Shown: positions 16,571 through 24,555, counted from the stretch's first letter. The stretch: DNA of 64,000 nt from Actinoplanes xinjiangensis (GCF_003148685.1 NZ_QGGR01000019.1:106990-170989), one strand, 5' to 3'. Notes: generated by a model from the letters alone, not told the origin. Made by a program: numbers and translations.

Positions 16571-19500
16571 ATGCGCATACGATCACGGCCCCGCCGGAGG
16601 GCCGCGGTCCTGGCGGTACTCACCGCCGCGACCGCCGTCGTCCTGGCCCCGGCGTCGACCGCGACCGCCGCCGACGGGCCGGCTCCGCCCCCGCGCGAGC
16701 ACCGGATCATCGCCGGCGTGCACACCGACGCGGTATCCACGTTCCTCGACGACGGGCGTCTGACGCTGGCGTCGAAGGCCGACGTCGCGGAGGGTAACGG
16801 GACTCGGTTCGTCGCCGAGGACGTCCGGTTCCACCTGGCCGACGACGCCAAGGCGACCGTGCCGGCGGGCTACGACTTCATCGCCCCGGCCGGCCGCGAG
16901 GTGTGGATCGCACCCGAGTCGAACCCGGGAGCGGGCCGGCTGTGGCCCGGTTTCTCCACCGAATCGGTGCCGGCCGGCGCGATCGAGGGCAACCAGACGA
17001 CCCTCACCCTCACCGGCTTCGAGGGGCCCGGCAGCCTCGAACTGTTCACCGCTGCCGGGTTCGGTGGCAGCAGGCGGCTGTGGTCTTCGGACGACGACGC
17101 CTTCACCGCCTTCACCATCGGCCGCACCCACATGCACGCCAACTGGGCCTTCACCGCTCCCGGCAGTTACCACATCAGCGTGCGGGCCGCGGTCACCGTC
17201 GCCGGTCAGCAACAGACAGCCGACGCCACCTACACGTTCGTCGTCGGCGGGCTGCCGGCCGCGACGGGCACCGCCACGAGTCTGACCGCAAGCGCCACCA
17301 GCGTCGTCACGGGCGACAACGTGCGCCTCGACGCGACCGTCACTCCGGCGGACGCCACCGGATACGTCGAGTTCCTCGACGGCGACACCGTCCTCGGCCA
17401 TACGGCAGTCTCCGCAGGCCGTGCCTCCTTCGACGTCACGACCCTGCCACTGGGGAGCCGGTCGCTGACCGCGCGGTACGTGCCGCACCTGCTCAACGAG
17501 TTCGGGCGCTCGACGTCGGCACCGGTGACCGTCACGGTCACCGAGCAGGCCGGCGGCGACGTCTTCGCCATCACCGGCCTCGCCGACCGCTACCAGGCCG
17601 GCGAGCAGATCGACCTGCGATTCACCGGCGTCACCCTGGGCGACGGCCACCAGGCGTACTGGCTCGTCCGCCCCGCCGGGCAGAGCACCGACTACTACTC
17701 GGTGGCCGGCGAGCGGTACACCCGGGACGCCACCGTCTCCCTCGACGGCGCGCAGATGAAGGTGCAGATCCTCGCGGGCGACAAGGTCGTGCAGGAGACC
17801 GGCTACCGCACCCTGAAGGTGGACGGTCCCGACATCGGCGTGGGCGAGTCCATCACGCTCACCGGACTGCGCGACAGCTACCACGTGGGAGACCCGGCGC
17901 GGGTCTCCGTCGGGCATCGCGCCCTGGCCGACGGTGAACGGGGCCGGTGGTTGATCCGGTCCGTGCCGGGTGGCACCGCGTGGGAGGAGGTCGGCGAGTG
18001 GGCGCTGCCCAAACTGGATCCGAGCGGCCCGAACGCATACCTGATCGACACCCTGTGGCTCAATCAGAACGAGTGGGCGTACGAGATCGTCACCGCCGAC
18101 GGCACGGTCGTGGGCCGCTCCGTCGCTGTCACCGCGGAAGTCACCAATCGGGAGCTGCTGCTCTCCGGCGTCCGCACCGTCTACCGGGCCGGTGACACGC
18201 TGGCTGCCACATCCGGGCTCTATCCCGTACGCGACGGCGTCGCCTACGAGTGGGGCATCGCGTCCGGCGAGTGGACCCCGATTCCCGGTGCCGATTCCCC
18301 CTCGATCGAGCTGCCGGTCACCTCGGATCTGGACGGCAAGAGCCTGTACCTGAGCGTCACCGACGCCGCGACCGGCTTCCACGTCGCCGGCGCCCAGCAG
18401 GAGCTGCGGGTCACCGACGCCGCTCCCGGCGAGCAGCTGCTGTTCCTCGAGTCACTGGCCGGCCATTATCACCAGGGGTACCCGATCCGGCTCCACGCCT
18501 TCGCCGACCCGGTGGCGAGCGACACCGACACGTACCGGTGGTTGTGGAAACGCCCCGACCAGGCGGACTTCGTCGTCATGGACAAGGTCACCACGGCGAG
18601 TCACGAGGTCCGCGCCGAGCAGGCCCTGGACGGCACGCTGGTCAGGGCCGAACTGTACTCGGCGGGCGGCACGCTGCTGTCCACCAGCGAACCGGCGACC
18701 ATCCACGTGGACGACCACGGTGCGGCACCACGGGAGAAGGTCACCCTCGACGGCCTCGCCGACAGCTACCGCGTCGGTGACGAGGTGAAACTGTCCGCCT
18801 CGGTGACGCCGGCGTCGGTGCTGGCGCGGTGGGAGTGGTATCTGAACGGGCAGCTCGTGGCCGGTCAGAACGGCCCGGGGCTTTCGCTCGCCGCCGCCGC
18901 GGAGCACGACGGCGCCGCTGTCGTGGCCCGGCTCACCTTCGACGACGGCCGTAGGTATGTCGAGTCGGCGCCGGTGACCCTGCACATCGACGGCAGCGGT
19001 GGACCCGGCGAGCTGGCGCTGTCGGTGTCGGGCATGTCCGACGGCGAGTACCAGCCCGGCGACGCCGTCACGCTGCAGGCCGTCCAGTCGCCACAGGGCC
19101 CGCTGGCCGCGTACCAGTGGTTCGCCAAGCGCACCGGTGACTCCGGGTTCGCGCCCATCGAAGGCGAGACCGCAGCCTCCTACGGCTTCACCGCCACCCG
19201 CGAGCTCAACGACACCCAGTACCTGGTCAAACTGTACGACGGCCAGACCGTGAAGGCCGTCAGCGAACCGGTCACGGTCAAGGTCGCCCCCGCAACGCCG
19301 GGCAGCGCGGCGTCGAAGTCGGTGACCGCGACGATCAGCGAGTCCGACGGAGCCCTCGTCATCAGCGTCGACCCCGCCGACCGGGACATCACCCTGCCTG
19401 CGGCGGTGCTGAACGGTGCTGGCGACAGGTGGGAGAGCACCGGCGCTCTGAAGCCGGTCACCGTCACCGACACGCGCGCAGGCCGCCCCGGGTGGGCCGC

Positions 19501-19786
19501 CTCGGGCCAGGTCCCCGACGGGTTCCGCAGCCCCGACGGCGGAACCTTCACCGGTGCCCATCTCGGCTGGACCCCGACAGTCGTCCAGCAGAGCGACGGG
19601 CAGGGCGTGGTGGCCGGCCGGGCCACCGCACCCGGCGTCGGTCTCGGCACCGGCGCTCCGCTCGCGACGGCGCCCGGCGGCTCCGGGCGCGGCACCGCAC
19701 GGCTCGACGCCGAGTTGCGGCTCAGCGTGCCGACCGACACCGCGGCCGGCACCTACACCGGAACCCTCACCCTGACCGCCATCTGA
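16571..19786 (+). CDS. Giant surface protein: choice-of-anchor M, Ig-like repeats, ABC-associated C-terminal repeat
   Basis: 1071 residues. Signal peptide about 1-35. Residues 40-225 are a choice-of-anchor M domain (VHTDAV early, THMHANW late). Residues 235-320 are a bacterial Ig-like domain of the 'VEFLDGDTVLGHTAV' type, and 325-800 hold five or six tandem Ig-like units, each beginning near 'GL.D.Y..G' (LADRYQAGEQ, LRDSYHVGDP, LADSYRVGDE). From about 810 to the end is the same module as in the 489-residue protein (TIGR03773-like). No sorting signal or anchor is present. Its length suits a long wall-spanning fibre reaching the importer. ATG 16571 follows AAAGGGA. Confidence 0.82.
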   Translation: MRIRSRPRRRAAVLAVLTAATAVVLAPASTATAADGPAPPPREHRIIAGVHTDAVSTFLDDGRLTLASKADVAEGNGTRFVAEDVRFHLADDAKATVPAGYDFIAPAGREVWIAPESNPGAGRLWPGFSTESVPAGAIEGNQTTLTLTGFEGPGSLELFTAAGFGGSRRLWSSDDDAFTAFTIGRTHMHANWAFTAPGSYHISVRAAVTVAGQQQTADATYTFVVGGLPAATGTATSLTASATSVVTGDNVRLDATVTPADATGYVEFLDGDTVLGHTAVSAGRASFDVTTLPLGSRSLTARYVPHLLNEFGRSTSAPVTVTVTEQAGGDVFAITGLADRYQAGEQIDLRFTGVTLGDGHQAYWLVRPAGQSTDYYSVAGERYTRDATVSLDGAQMKVQILAGDKVVQETGYRTLKVDGPDIGVGESITLTGLRDSYHVGDPARVSVGHRALADGERGRWLIRSVPGGTAWEEVGEWALPKLDPSGPNAYLIDTLWLNQNEWAYEIVTADGTVVGRSVAVTAEVTNRELLLSGVRTVYRAGDTLAATSGLYPVRDGVAYEWGIASGEWTPIPGADSPSIELPVTSDLDGKSLYLSVTDAATGFHVAGAQQELRVTDAAPGEQLLFLESLAGHYHQGYPIRLHAFADPVASDTDTYRWLWKRPDQADFVVMDKVTTASHEVRAEQALDGTLVRAELYSAGGTLLSTSEPATIHVDDHGAAPREKVTLDGLADSYRVGDEVKLSASVTPASVLARWEWYLNGQLVAGQNGPGLSLAAAAEHDGAAVVARLTFDDGRRYVESAPVTLHIDGSGGPGELALSVSGMSDGEYQPGDAVTLQAVQSPQGPLAAYQWFAKRTGDSGFAPIEGETAASYGFTATRELNDTQYLVKLYDGQTVKAVSEPVTVKVAPATPGSAASKSVTATISESDGALVISVDPADRDITLPAAVLNGAGDRWESTGALKPVTVTDTRAGRPGWAASGQVPDGFRSPDGGTFTGAHLGWTPTVVQQSDGQGVVAGRATAPGVGLGTGAPLATAPGGSGRGTARLDAELRLSVPTDTAAGTYTGTLTLTAI

Positions 19787-19790
19787 TGAC

Positions 19791-19830
19791 GTGGCGGGGG
19801 TGGCCGACTCGGATCGGCTGCCCCCGCCAC
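19791..19830 (+). terminator. Operon-end hairpin terminator
   Basis: GTGGCGGGGG (19791-19800) pairs with CCCCCGCCAC (19821-19830), with an inner GCCGA/TCGGC extension. It begins four bases after the stop and lies between convergent genes. Its sequence resembles the hairpin after the related gene at 8445. Confidence 0.7.
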
Positions 19831-19840
19831 AGCCACGGAT

Positions 19841-20182
19841 TCACCGGGAGCCGTCGGCCCGGGACACGGAGTCCAGCAGGTGGCGCACCTGTGCGGGGTT
19901 CTCGACAGGACCGAAGAGGCTGCCCCGGCGTGCTTCACCCGGCACGACGTCCGGCCGGATGACGGCCACGGCCGGGGCTCGCGTGCAGACGCGCAGGCAC
20001 TCGCTGCGGATCAGCACCGCGTGCCGGGTGCCGCGGACCGCCTCCCGGAGGGCCCCGAGCAGGGTGGCCGCCTCTCCGCCGGCGCTGCCGGTGTCGGTGC
20101 GGTGGCGTAGGGCGGCGCACCGGTGTCCGTCGCAGAACAGGACGGTGACCTCCGGCGTGCGTGGTGTGACCGGTGCGGGCAT
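19841..20182 (-). CDS. [2Fe-2S] thioredoxin-like ferredoxin protein
   Basis: 113 residues. Cysteines are placed as in thioredoxin-fold [2Fe-2S] ferredoxins: an N-terminal pair in FCDGHRCAALRHR and a second pair in CLRVC about 45 residues later, between a beta strand and helix. ATG 20182 has an excellent GGAGGAGA site. It is divergent from the second CobW-like gene and its Zur box at 20325. Small ferredoxins of this type are often found next to COG0523 genes. Electron partner and purpose unknown. Expression in low zinc is inferred from position only. Confidence 0.72.
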   Translation of the reverse strand: MPAPVTPRTPEVTVLFCDGHRCAALRHRTDTGSAGGEAATLLGALREAVRGTRHAVLIRSECLRVCTRAPAVAVIRPDVVPGEARRGSLFGPVENPAQVRHLLDSVSRADGSR

Positions 20183-20211
20183 GCGTCATCTCCTCCGGCG
20201 TCGTTGCGGGC

Positions 20212-20245
20212 GTGGCCCGGCGGACGCCGTTGTCCGCCGGGCCAC
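20212..20245. other. Perfect 14-bp hairpin in the ferredoxin leader region
   Basis: GTGGCCCGGCGGAC (20212-20225) pairs perfectly with GTCCGCCGGGCCAC (20232-20245) around a six-base loop. If the ferredoxin mRNA starts near the shared Zur promoter, this hairpin lies in its 5' leader, 30 bases before the start codon, and could act as an attenuator. It could also simply stop transcription from either side. Confidence 0.55.
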
Positions 20246-20312
20246 GGGCGTGCACGCGCCCGGTGGCCCGCTGTCGTCGGTTGAGGCCGGGCGCGGCCCA
20301 TCCGATGCATCC

Positions 20313-20347
20313 CCGACTTTACAATGAAAACCGTTTCCAACAAGATG
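20313..20347. promoter_or_regulatory. Zur box with -10 element (copy 2)
   Basis: TGAAAACCGTTTCCA (20325-20339) is a Zur box, and TACAAT (20320-20325) a -10 element touching it. The 35 bases equal 5311-5345 except one (C at 20331 for T at 5329). The downstream leader here carries a strong ribosome site, AGGAGAGGAGA, absent in copy 1. Confidence 0.8.
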
Positions 20348-20371
20348 GGTCCGGTAAGGAGAGGAGACTTC

Positions 20372-21301
20372 ATGTCCACCAGTACCGACGTCCTTCTGTG
20401 CGGCTTCTGGCGGCATGCGCTGAGCGAGGTCGCCGGTGGTCTCGACGTGCTGCCGGAGACGGTGGAGCCGGACGAGAGCCGGGTCTCCGGCCGGTCGGCT
20501 CCAGCCGTCGTCACGGTCGTGCCCGCCGATCTGCTGCTCGACGGGCTGACCGACGAGCGGCCGTTGCGTGAGGTGGGCCTGCACCGCGACGACCGCGACG
20601 AACGCGGCGTCGGCGATCTGGTGGCCCGGCAGATCGAGCAGGCCGACGCCGTCCTGCTGACCGGGGAGCTGGACGACGAATGGGAGACCGGGCAACTGCG
20701 GGTGCTGCTGCGCAGGCTCGCACCGTGGGCCGGCCACCTACGCCCGGGTGATGCGCTGACCTCGGTCCGCGGCCGAGCCGAACCGGTCGCAGCCGCCACT
20801 CGCGGTCTGCGCGGACACGCCGTGGGAGTGCACGAACCGGTACCCGATCACGGGGTGTCCGCCTGCATCTTCCGCGCCCGGCGCCCGTTCCATCCGGTCC
20901 GGCTGCACGACGCCCTCGACCGGGTCACCGAGCATGTGCTGCGTTCCCGCGGCTACTTCTGGCTCGCCAGTCGCCCCGACCTGATCATGACGTGGGAGTC
21001 CGCCGGCGGTCTCACGCTGGGCCCGCACAGTGGCTGGCTGGCCGGGCTCCCCGACGAACACTGGGCCGAGGTGGACGCTGAACGCCGCCTCGCCGCCGCC
21101 CTGGACTGGGACCCGTACTACGACGACCGGCACCACCAGCTCTCTTTCACCGGCATCGACCTGGACCCGGTCCGCATTCACCGCACCCTGACCCGCTGCC
21201 TGCTCACCGACGACGAGCTGTCCCGCGGAGAACAGCACTGGCGGCAGTTGCCGGACCCGTTCCGGCGCGCCTATCCCGCCTCGGCGGCGACCGAGGTGTG
21301 A
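20372..21301 (+). CDS. CobW/COG0523-like protein lacking GTPase motifs (copy 2)
   Basis: 309 residues. Related to the protein at 5345 through the CobW_C part (ARRPFHPVRLHDAL, then GGLTLGPHSGWLAGLPDEHW and a shared WDPYYDDR segment). The N-terminal G-domain is shorter still: no Walker A, no CxCC, no NKxD. It may be a metal-binding or scaffold protein rather than a GTPase. ATG 20372 was chosen for the AGGAGAGGAGA site; the frame is open back to 20324, but that ATG lies inside the Zur box. The 3' end overlaps the convergent ArsR gene by 31 bases. Confidence 0.78.
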   Translation: MSTSTDVLLCGFWRHALSEVAGGLDVLPETVEPDESRVSGRSAPAVVTVVPADLLLDGLTDERPLREVGLHRDDRDERGVGDLVARQIEQADAVLLTGELDDEWETGQLRVLLRRLAPWAGHLRPGDALTSVRGRAEPVAAATRGLRGHAVGVHEPVPDHGVSACIFRARRPFHPVRLHDALDRVTEHVLRSRGYFWLASRPDLIMTWESAGGLTLGPHSGWLAGLPDEHWAEVDAERRLAAALDWDPYYDDRHHQLSFTGIDLDPVRIHRTLTRCLLTDDELSRGEQHWRQLPDPFRRAYPASAATEV

Positions 21302-21615
21302 TCGGTCGTGCCGGCGTGGAACAGGGCTTCGCTCAGCAGGGCGCGCACGTGCGGGTCGGCCGCCGAGTAGTGCACGAAGGTGCCCTCGCGGCGGCCGCGG
21401 ACCAGGCCGGCCAGACGTAGTTTCGCCAGGTGCTGGCTGACGGCGGTGGGAGCCGCGCCGACCAGCTCGGCCAGACACGCCACCGAGGTCTCGCCCTGGA
21501 GCAGCGCCCACAGGATCTTGATCCGGGTGGGGTCGGCGAGCAGCCGGAACCCCTCCGCGGCGGCCAGCACCTGCTCGTCGTCGGGCATCCGGAAGTCGGG
21601 CAGAGAGGTGTGCAC
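21271..21615 (-). CDS. ArsR/SmtB family metal sensor repressor
   Basis: 114 residues from GTG 21615 (VHTSLPDFRM). Winged helix: RIKILWALLQGETSVACLAEL, then the recognition helix TAVSQHLAKLRLAGLV. The C-terminal helix reads DPHVRALLSEALFH, that is D-x-H-x10-H, the SmtB/NmtR alpha-5 metal site; the usual fourth ligand three residues further is Thr here, with D and H available a little later. This predicts a Zn, Co or Ni sensor. A Cys in the alpha-3 position (SVACL) is also present. It is divergent from the P-type ATPase gene and most likely represses it until metal is in excess. ATG 21654 is an alternative start. Confidence 0.83.
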   Translation of the reverse strand: MHTSLPDFRMPDDEQVLAAAEGFRLLADPTRIKILWALLQGETSVACLAELVGAAPTAVSQHLAKLRLAGLVRGRREGTFVHYSAADPHVRALLSEALFHAGTTDHTSVAAEAG

Positions 21616-21657
21616 GACTCCACCATAACGATTCCCACGAACCTGCTCATCCATCTG

Positions 21658-21694
21658 CCTACGTATCTGCATGACTACGCATGTAGTGTTGCAG
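21658..21694. promoter_or_regulatory. Candidate ArsR operator
   Basis: Between the ArsR start and the ATPase start. CTGCA (21667-21671) and TGCAG (21690-21694) bracket CATGACTACGCATG. A wider imperfect repeat begins CTACGTA and ends CATGTAG. AT content is higher than in the flanks. Assignment to ArsR is inference. Confidence 0.45.
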
Positions 21695-21703
21695 CTCGTG
21701 ACG

Positions 21704-23728
21704 ATGACTTCTGCTCCGCCCGTGTCGGCCACCCCCGGCCGCGTTCCTCCGCCGGCCGGACTCGCCCACCGGCTGTGGCGACTTCCGGAAGGACGCTGGG
21801 CGTCGCTGGCCACCGTCCTCTTCGCCGGAGGGGCCGCCGCTCAACTGCTCGGCGCGCCCGCACCGGTGTGGTGGGCTCTGTATCTGAGCTGTTACGTCAC
21901 CGGCGGCTGGGAGCCGGCCCTGTCCGGAATGCGGGCGCTGCGTGAGCGCACCCTCGACGTGGACCTGCTGATGATCGTCGCCGCCATCGGCGCCGCCGCC
22001 ATCGGCCAGGTCTTCGACGGAGCGCTGCTGATCGTCATCTTCGCCACCTCCGGGGCGCTGGAGGCCTTCGCGACCGCCCGCACCGCCGACTCGGTGCGCG
22101 CCCTGCTCGACGTCACGCCACAACAGGCCACCCGCGTCGGCACCGACGGCATCGAGGACCGGATCGCCACCACCGACCTGCAGAGGGGCGACCTCATCCG
22201 GATCCGCCCCGGGGAGCGGGTCGGCGCCGACGCGATCGTCGTGGACGGAACCAGTGAGGTCGACCAGGCCTCGATCACCGGCGAACCGCTCCCGGTGGCG
22301 AAACTGGCCGGTGACGAGGTGTTCGCCGGCACCCTCAACGGCACCGGCACCCTGCTCGCCCGGGTGCACCGGGAAGCCGGCGAGTCGGTGATCGCCCGGA
22401 TCGTCACCATGGTCGAACAGGCCTCCGCCACCAAGGCCCGCACCCAGCTGTTCATCGAGAAGATCGAACAGCGCTACTCCATCGGCGTCGTCGTCGCGAC
22501 CCTCGCCCTGTTCACCATCCCGCTGGTGTTCGGTGCGGACCTCGAGTCCACGCTGCTGCGCGCCATGACCTTCATGATCGTGGCGTCACCCTGCGCGGTG
22601 GTGCTCGCGACCATGCCGCCGCTGCTGTCGGCCATCGCCCTGGCCGGCCGGCACGGCGTGCTGGTCAAGTCCGCCGTGGTGATGGAACGGCTGGCCGACG
22701 TCGATGTGGTCGCCTTCGACAAGACCGGCACCCTGACCGACGGAACGCCGCGCGTCGCGGCCGTCCACCCGGCACCCGGTCACACCGTCGAGGAACTGCT
22801 GCGCCTGGCCGCCGCCACCGAACGGCGCAGCGAGCACCCGGTGGCCGCCGCCGTCGTGGCGGAGGCCCGCGCCCGCGGACTGGACGTGCCGGAGCCCACC
22901 GAGTTCACGTCCACCCCGGGCCGCGGCGTGCGAGCGCTGGTCGACGGCCGGACGGTCGCCGTCGGCAGCCCCGCGCTGATGGACAGTCCACCCGCTGCCG
23001 CGACCGAGGCCGAAGCCGCCGGCCACACCGCCCTGGTCGTGCTGGTCGACGACGAACCGGCCGGAGTGCTCGTGCTCACCGATCGCATCCGGTCCGCCAC
23101 CGCCGGCGCGGTCACCGCCCTGCGACAGCTCACCGGCACCACCCCCGTCCTGCTCACCGGTGACAACGCCGGCGCCGCCGGCCATCTCGCGGCGCAGGCC
23201 GGCATCAGCGAGGTGCACGCCGGGCTGCTGCCTGAGGACAAGGTCGAGCGGGTACGGGCGTTGCAGTCACGCGCCGGCCGGGTGCTGCTGGCCGGCGACG
23301 GCGTCAACGACGCACCCGCCATGGCGACCGCCGATCTGGGCGTGGCCATGGGCCGCCGGGGCTCCGACCTGGCGCTGGAGACCGCCGACGCGGTTCTGGT
23401 CCGCGATGATCTGGCCGCTCTGCCCGCCGTCATCGCCCTGGCCCGGCGTGCCCGCCGGCTCGTACAGGTCAACCTGATCATCGCGGGCACCTTCATCACC
23501 GTGCTGGTCTGCTGGGACCTGTTCGGCCACCTCCCGCTGCCGCTCGGCGTCGCCGGGCACGAGGGGTCCACGGTCATCGTCGGCCTCAACGGCCTGCGCC
23601 TGCTCACGTCCGGCGCATGGCGCCGGGCCCAGGCGGAGGCGGCGCGGGACGGTGGCGCAGCAGGGCCGGCCCACTCGGAGGCGACCGGGCAGCCTCAGGG
23701 CGAGGTGGACAGAGCCCGGTCGGTGTGA
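21704..23728 (+). CDS. P1B-4 type metal-exporting P-type ATPase
   Basis: About 674 residues. The membrane metal motif is SPC (SPCAVVL), not CPC, and the last helices carry HEGST: the P1B-4 pattern of CtpD/CtpJ/PfeT-type exporters of Co2+, Fe2+, Ni2+ or Zn2+. The phosphorylation loop is DKTGTLTD, actuator TGEP (SITGEPLPVAK), hinge GDGVNDAPAM, and the N-domain carries SEHPVA. No N-terminal heavy-metal domain. Start uncertain: ATG 21704 chosen because ATG 21671 lies within the putative operator. It pairs with the divergent ArsR sensor as an efflux safety valve beside two import systems. Confidence 0.88.
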   Translation: MTSAPPVSATPGRVPPPAGLAHRLWRLPEGRWASLATVLFAGGAAAQLLGAPAPVWWALYLSCYVTGGWEPALSGMRALRERTLDVDLLMIVAAIGAAAIGQVFDGALLIVIFATSGALEAFATARTADSVRALLDVTPQQATRVGTDGIEDRIATTDLQRGDLIRIRPGERVGADAIVVDGTSEVDQASITGEPLPVAKLAGDEVFAGTLNGTGTLLARVHREAGESVIARIVTMVEQASATKARTQLFIEKIEQRYSIGVVVATLALFTIPLVFGADLESTLLRAMTFMIVASPCAVVLATMPPLLSAIALAGRHGVLVKSAVVMERLADVDVVAFDKTGTLTDGTPRVAAVHPAPGHTVEELLRLAAATERRSEHPVAAAVVAEARARGLDVPEPTEFTSTPGRGVRALVDGRTVAVGSPALMDSPPAAATEAEAAGHTALVVLVDDEPAGVLVLTDRIRSATAGAVTALRQLTGTTPVLLTGDNAGAAGHLAAQAGISEVHAGLLPEDKVERVRALQSRAGRVLLAGDGVNDAPAMATADLGVAMGRRGSDLALETADAVLVRDDLAALPAVIALARRARRLVQVNLIIAGTFITVLVCWDLFGHLPLPLGVAGHEGSTVIVGLNGLRLLTSGAWRRAQAEAARDGGAAGPAHSEATGQPQGEVDRARSV

Positions 23729-23761
23729 TCGCGAACCCGGAGCCCTCCACGCTGCCGGGAA

Positions 23762-23776
23762 TGACAACGGTTATCA
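23762..23776. promoter_or_regulatory. Zur-like palindrome before the peptide/nickel-type importer
   Basis: TGACAACGGTTATCA follows the pattern TGAnAAnnnTTnTCA. It ends nine bases before the ATPase ATG, with no Shine-Dalgarno sequence between them, suggesting an mRNA that is leaderless or nearly so. It differs from the other boxes by having C and A where they have A and T. Confidence 0.5.
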
Positions 23777-23784
23777 TCTTCACC

Positions 23785-24555
23785 ATGTTGAAGCTGTCGG
23801 GCCTGTCGATACGTCTCGGCGGCCGGCTGGTGGTCGACGACGTGAACCTCACCGTCGAGCCGGGACAGACCGTCGGCCTCATCGGCGGCTCCGGATCAGG
23901 CAAGACCCTCACCGCCCTCGGCGTGCTCGGCCTGTTGCCCGGCGCCGCGCACGCCGAGGGCCACATCGGACTCGGCGGCATCGAGCTGTGCGGTGCTCCC
24001 GAGCGGCGGCTGCGACAGGTACGCGGCTGCCGGATCGGGTTCGTCGGACAGGACGCCCTCGCCGCACTCAACCCCCTCGCCACGATCGGCCGCCACCTGT
24101 GCATCCCGCTGCGCCGCCACCGCGGCCTGAACCGCCGCGAGGCCGCCCGCGCCGCCGGTGACCTGCTCGAGCGGGTCGGGCTGGCGGCCGACACCGTCCG
24201 GGCATACCCGGCACAGCTGTCCGGTGGGCAACGGCAGCGCGCCGCGATCGCGCTGGCCGTGGCCGGCCGTCCGGGTCTGCTGATCGCCGACGAGCCGACC
24301 AGCGCGCTCGATCCACCGAATCAGGCCGGCATCCTCGACCTGCTGCGCGCTCTACCGCCGGCCGCCGACGGCAGACCGACGGCGCTGTTGCTGATCAGCC
24401 ACGACCTCGCCGTCGTCGCCCGGCTCTGCGACCGGATCGCCGTGATGCACGACGGCTGCCTGGTCGAGCAGGGCGACACCGCCGAACTGATCGCGGCGCC
24501 GTCTCACCCGTACACCCGGGCGCTGGTGGCCTCGGCCCGGGCGCTGGCCGCATGA
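23785..24555 (+). CDS. Peptide/nickel/opine-type ABC transporter ATP-binding protein (first)
   Basis: 256 residues, DppD/NikD-like. Walker A GGSGSGKT, Q-loop GFVGQDALAALNP, signature LSGGQRQRAAIAL, Walker B LLIADEPTSALD, H-loop LISHDLAVV, and the family C-terminal SHPYTRAL. It powers uptake of the ligand carried by the lipoprotein at 26571. ATG 23785 chosen by homology; an in-frame ATG at 23761 lies just before the Zur-like box. It overlaps the next ATPase by ATGA. It is first in a five-gene operon with overlaps or gaps of ten bases or fewer. Confidence 0.88.
   Translation: MLKLSGLSIRLGGRLVVDDVNLTVEPGQTVGLIGGSGSGKTLTALGVLGLLPGAAHAEGHIGLGGIELCGAPERRLRQVRGCRIGFVGQDALAALNPLATIGRHLCIPLRRHRGLNRREAARAAGDLLERVGLAADTVRAYPAQLSGGQRQRAAIALAVAGRPGLLIADEPTSALDPPNQAGILDLLRALPPAADGRPTALLLISHDLAVVARLCDRIAVMHDGCLVEQGDTAELIAAPSHPYTRALVASARALAA

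Noticed and set aside
7636..19830. The duplicated modules as ends of a composite transposon
   Set aside because: No terminal inverted repeats, target duplications or transposase; both copies are coding and in line with operon structure.
23762..23776. Fur (iron) box instead of Zur-like box
   Set aside because: Not excluded, but the TGAnAAnnnTTnTCA pattern matches the other zinc sites here and no iron or siderophore genes are near.
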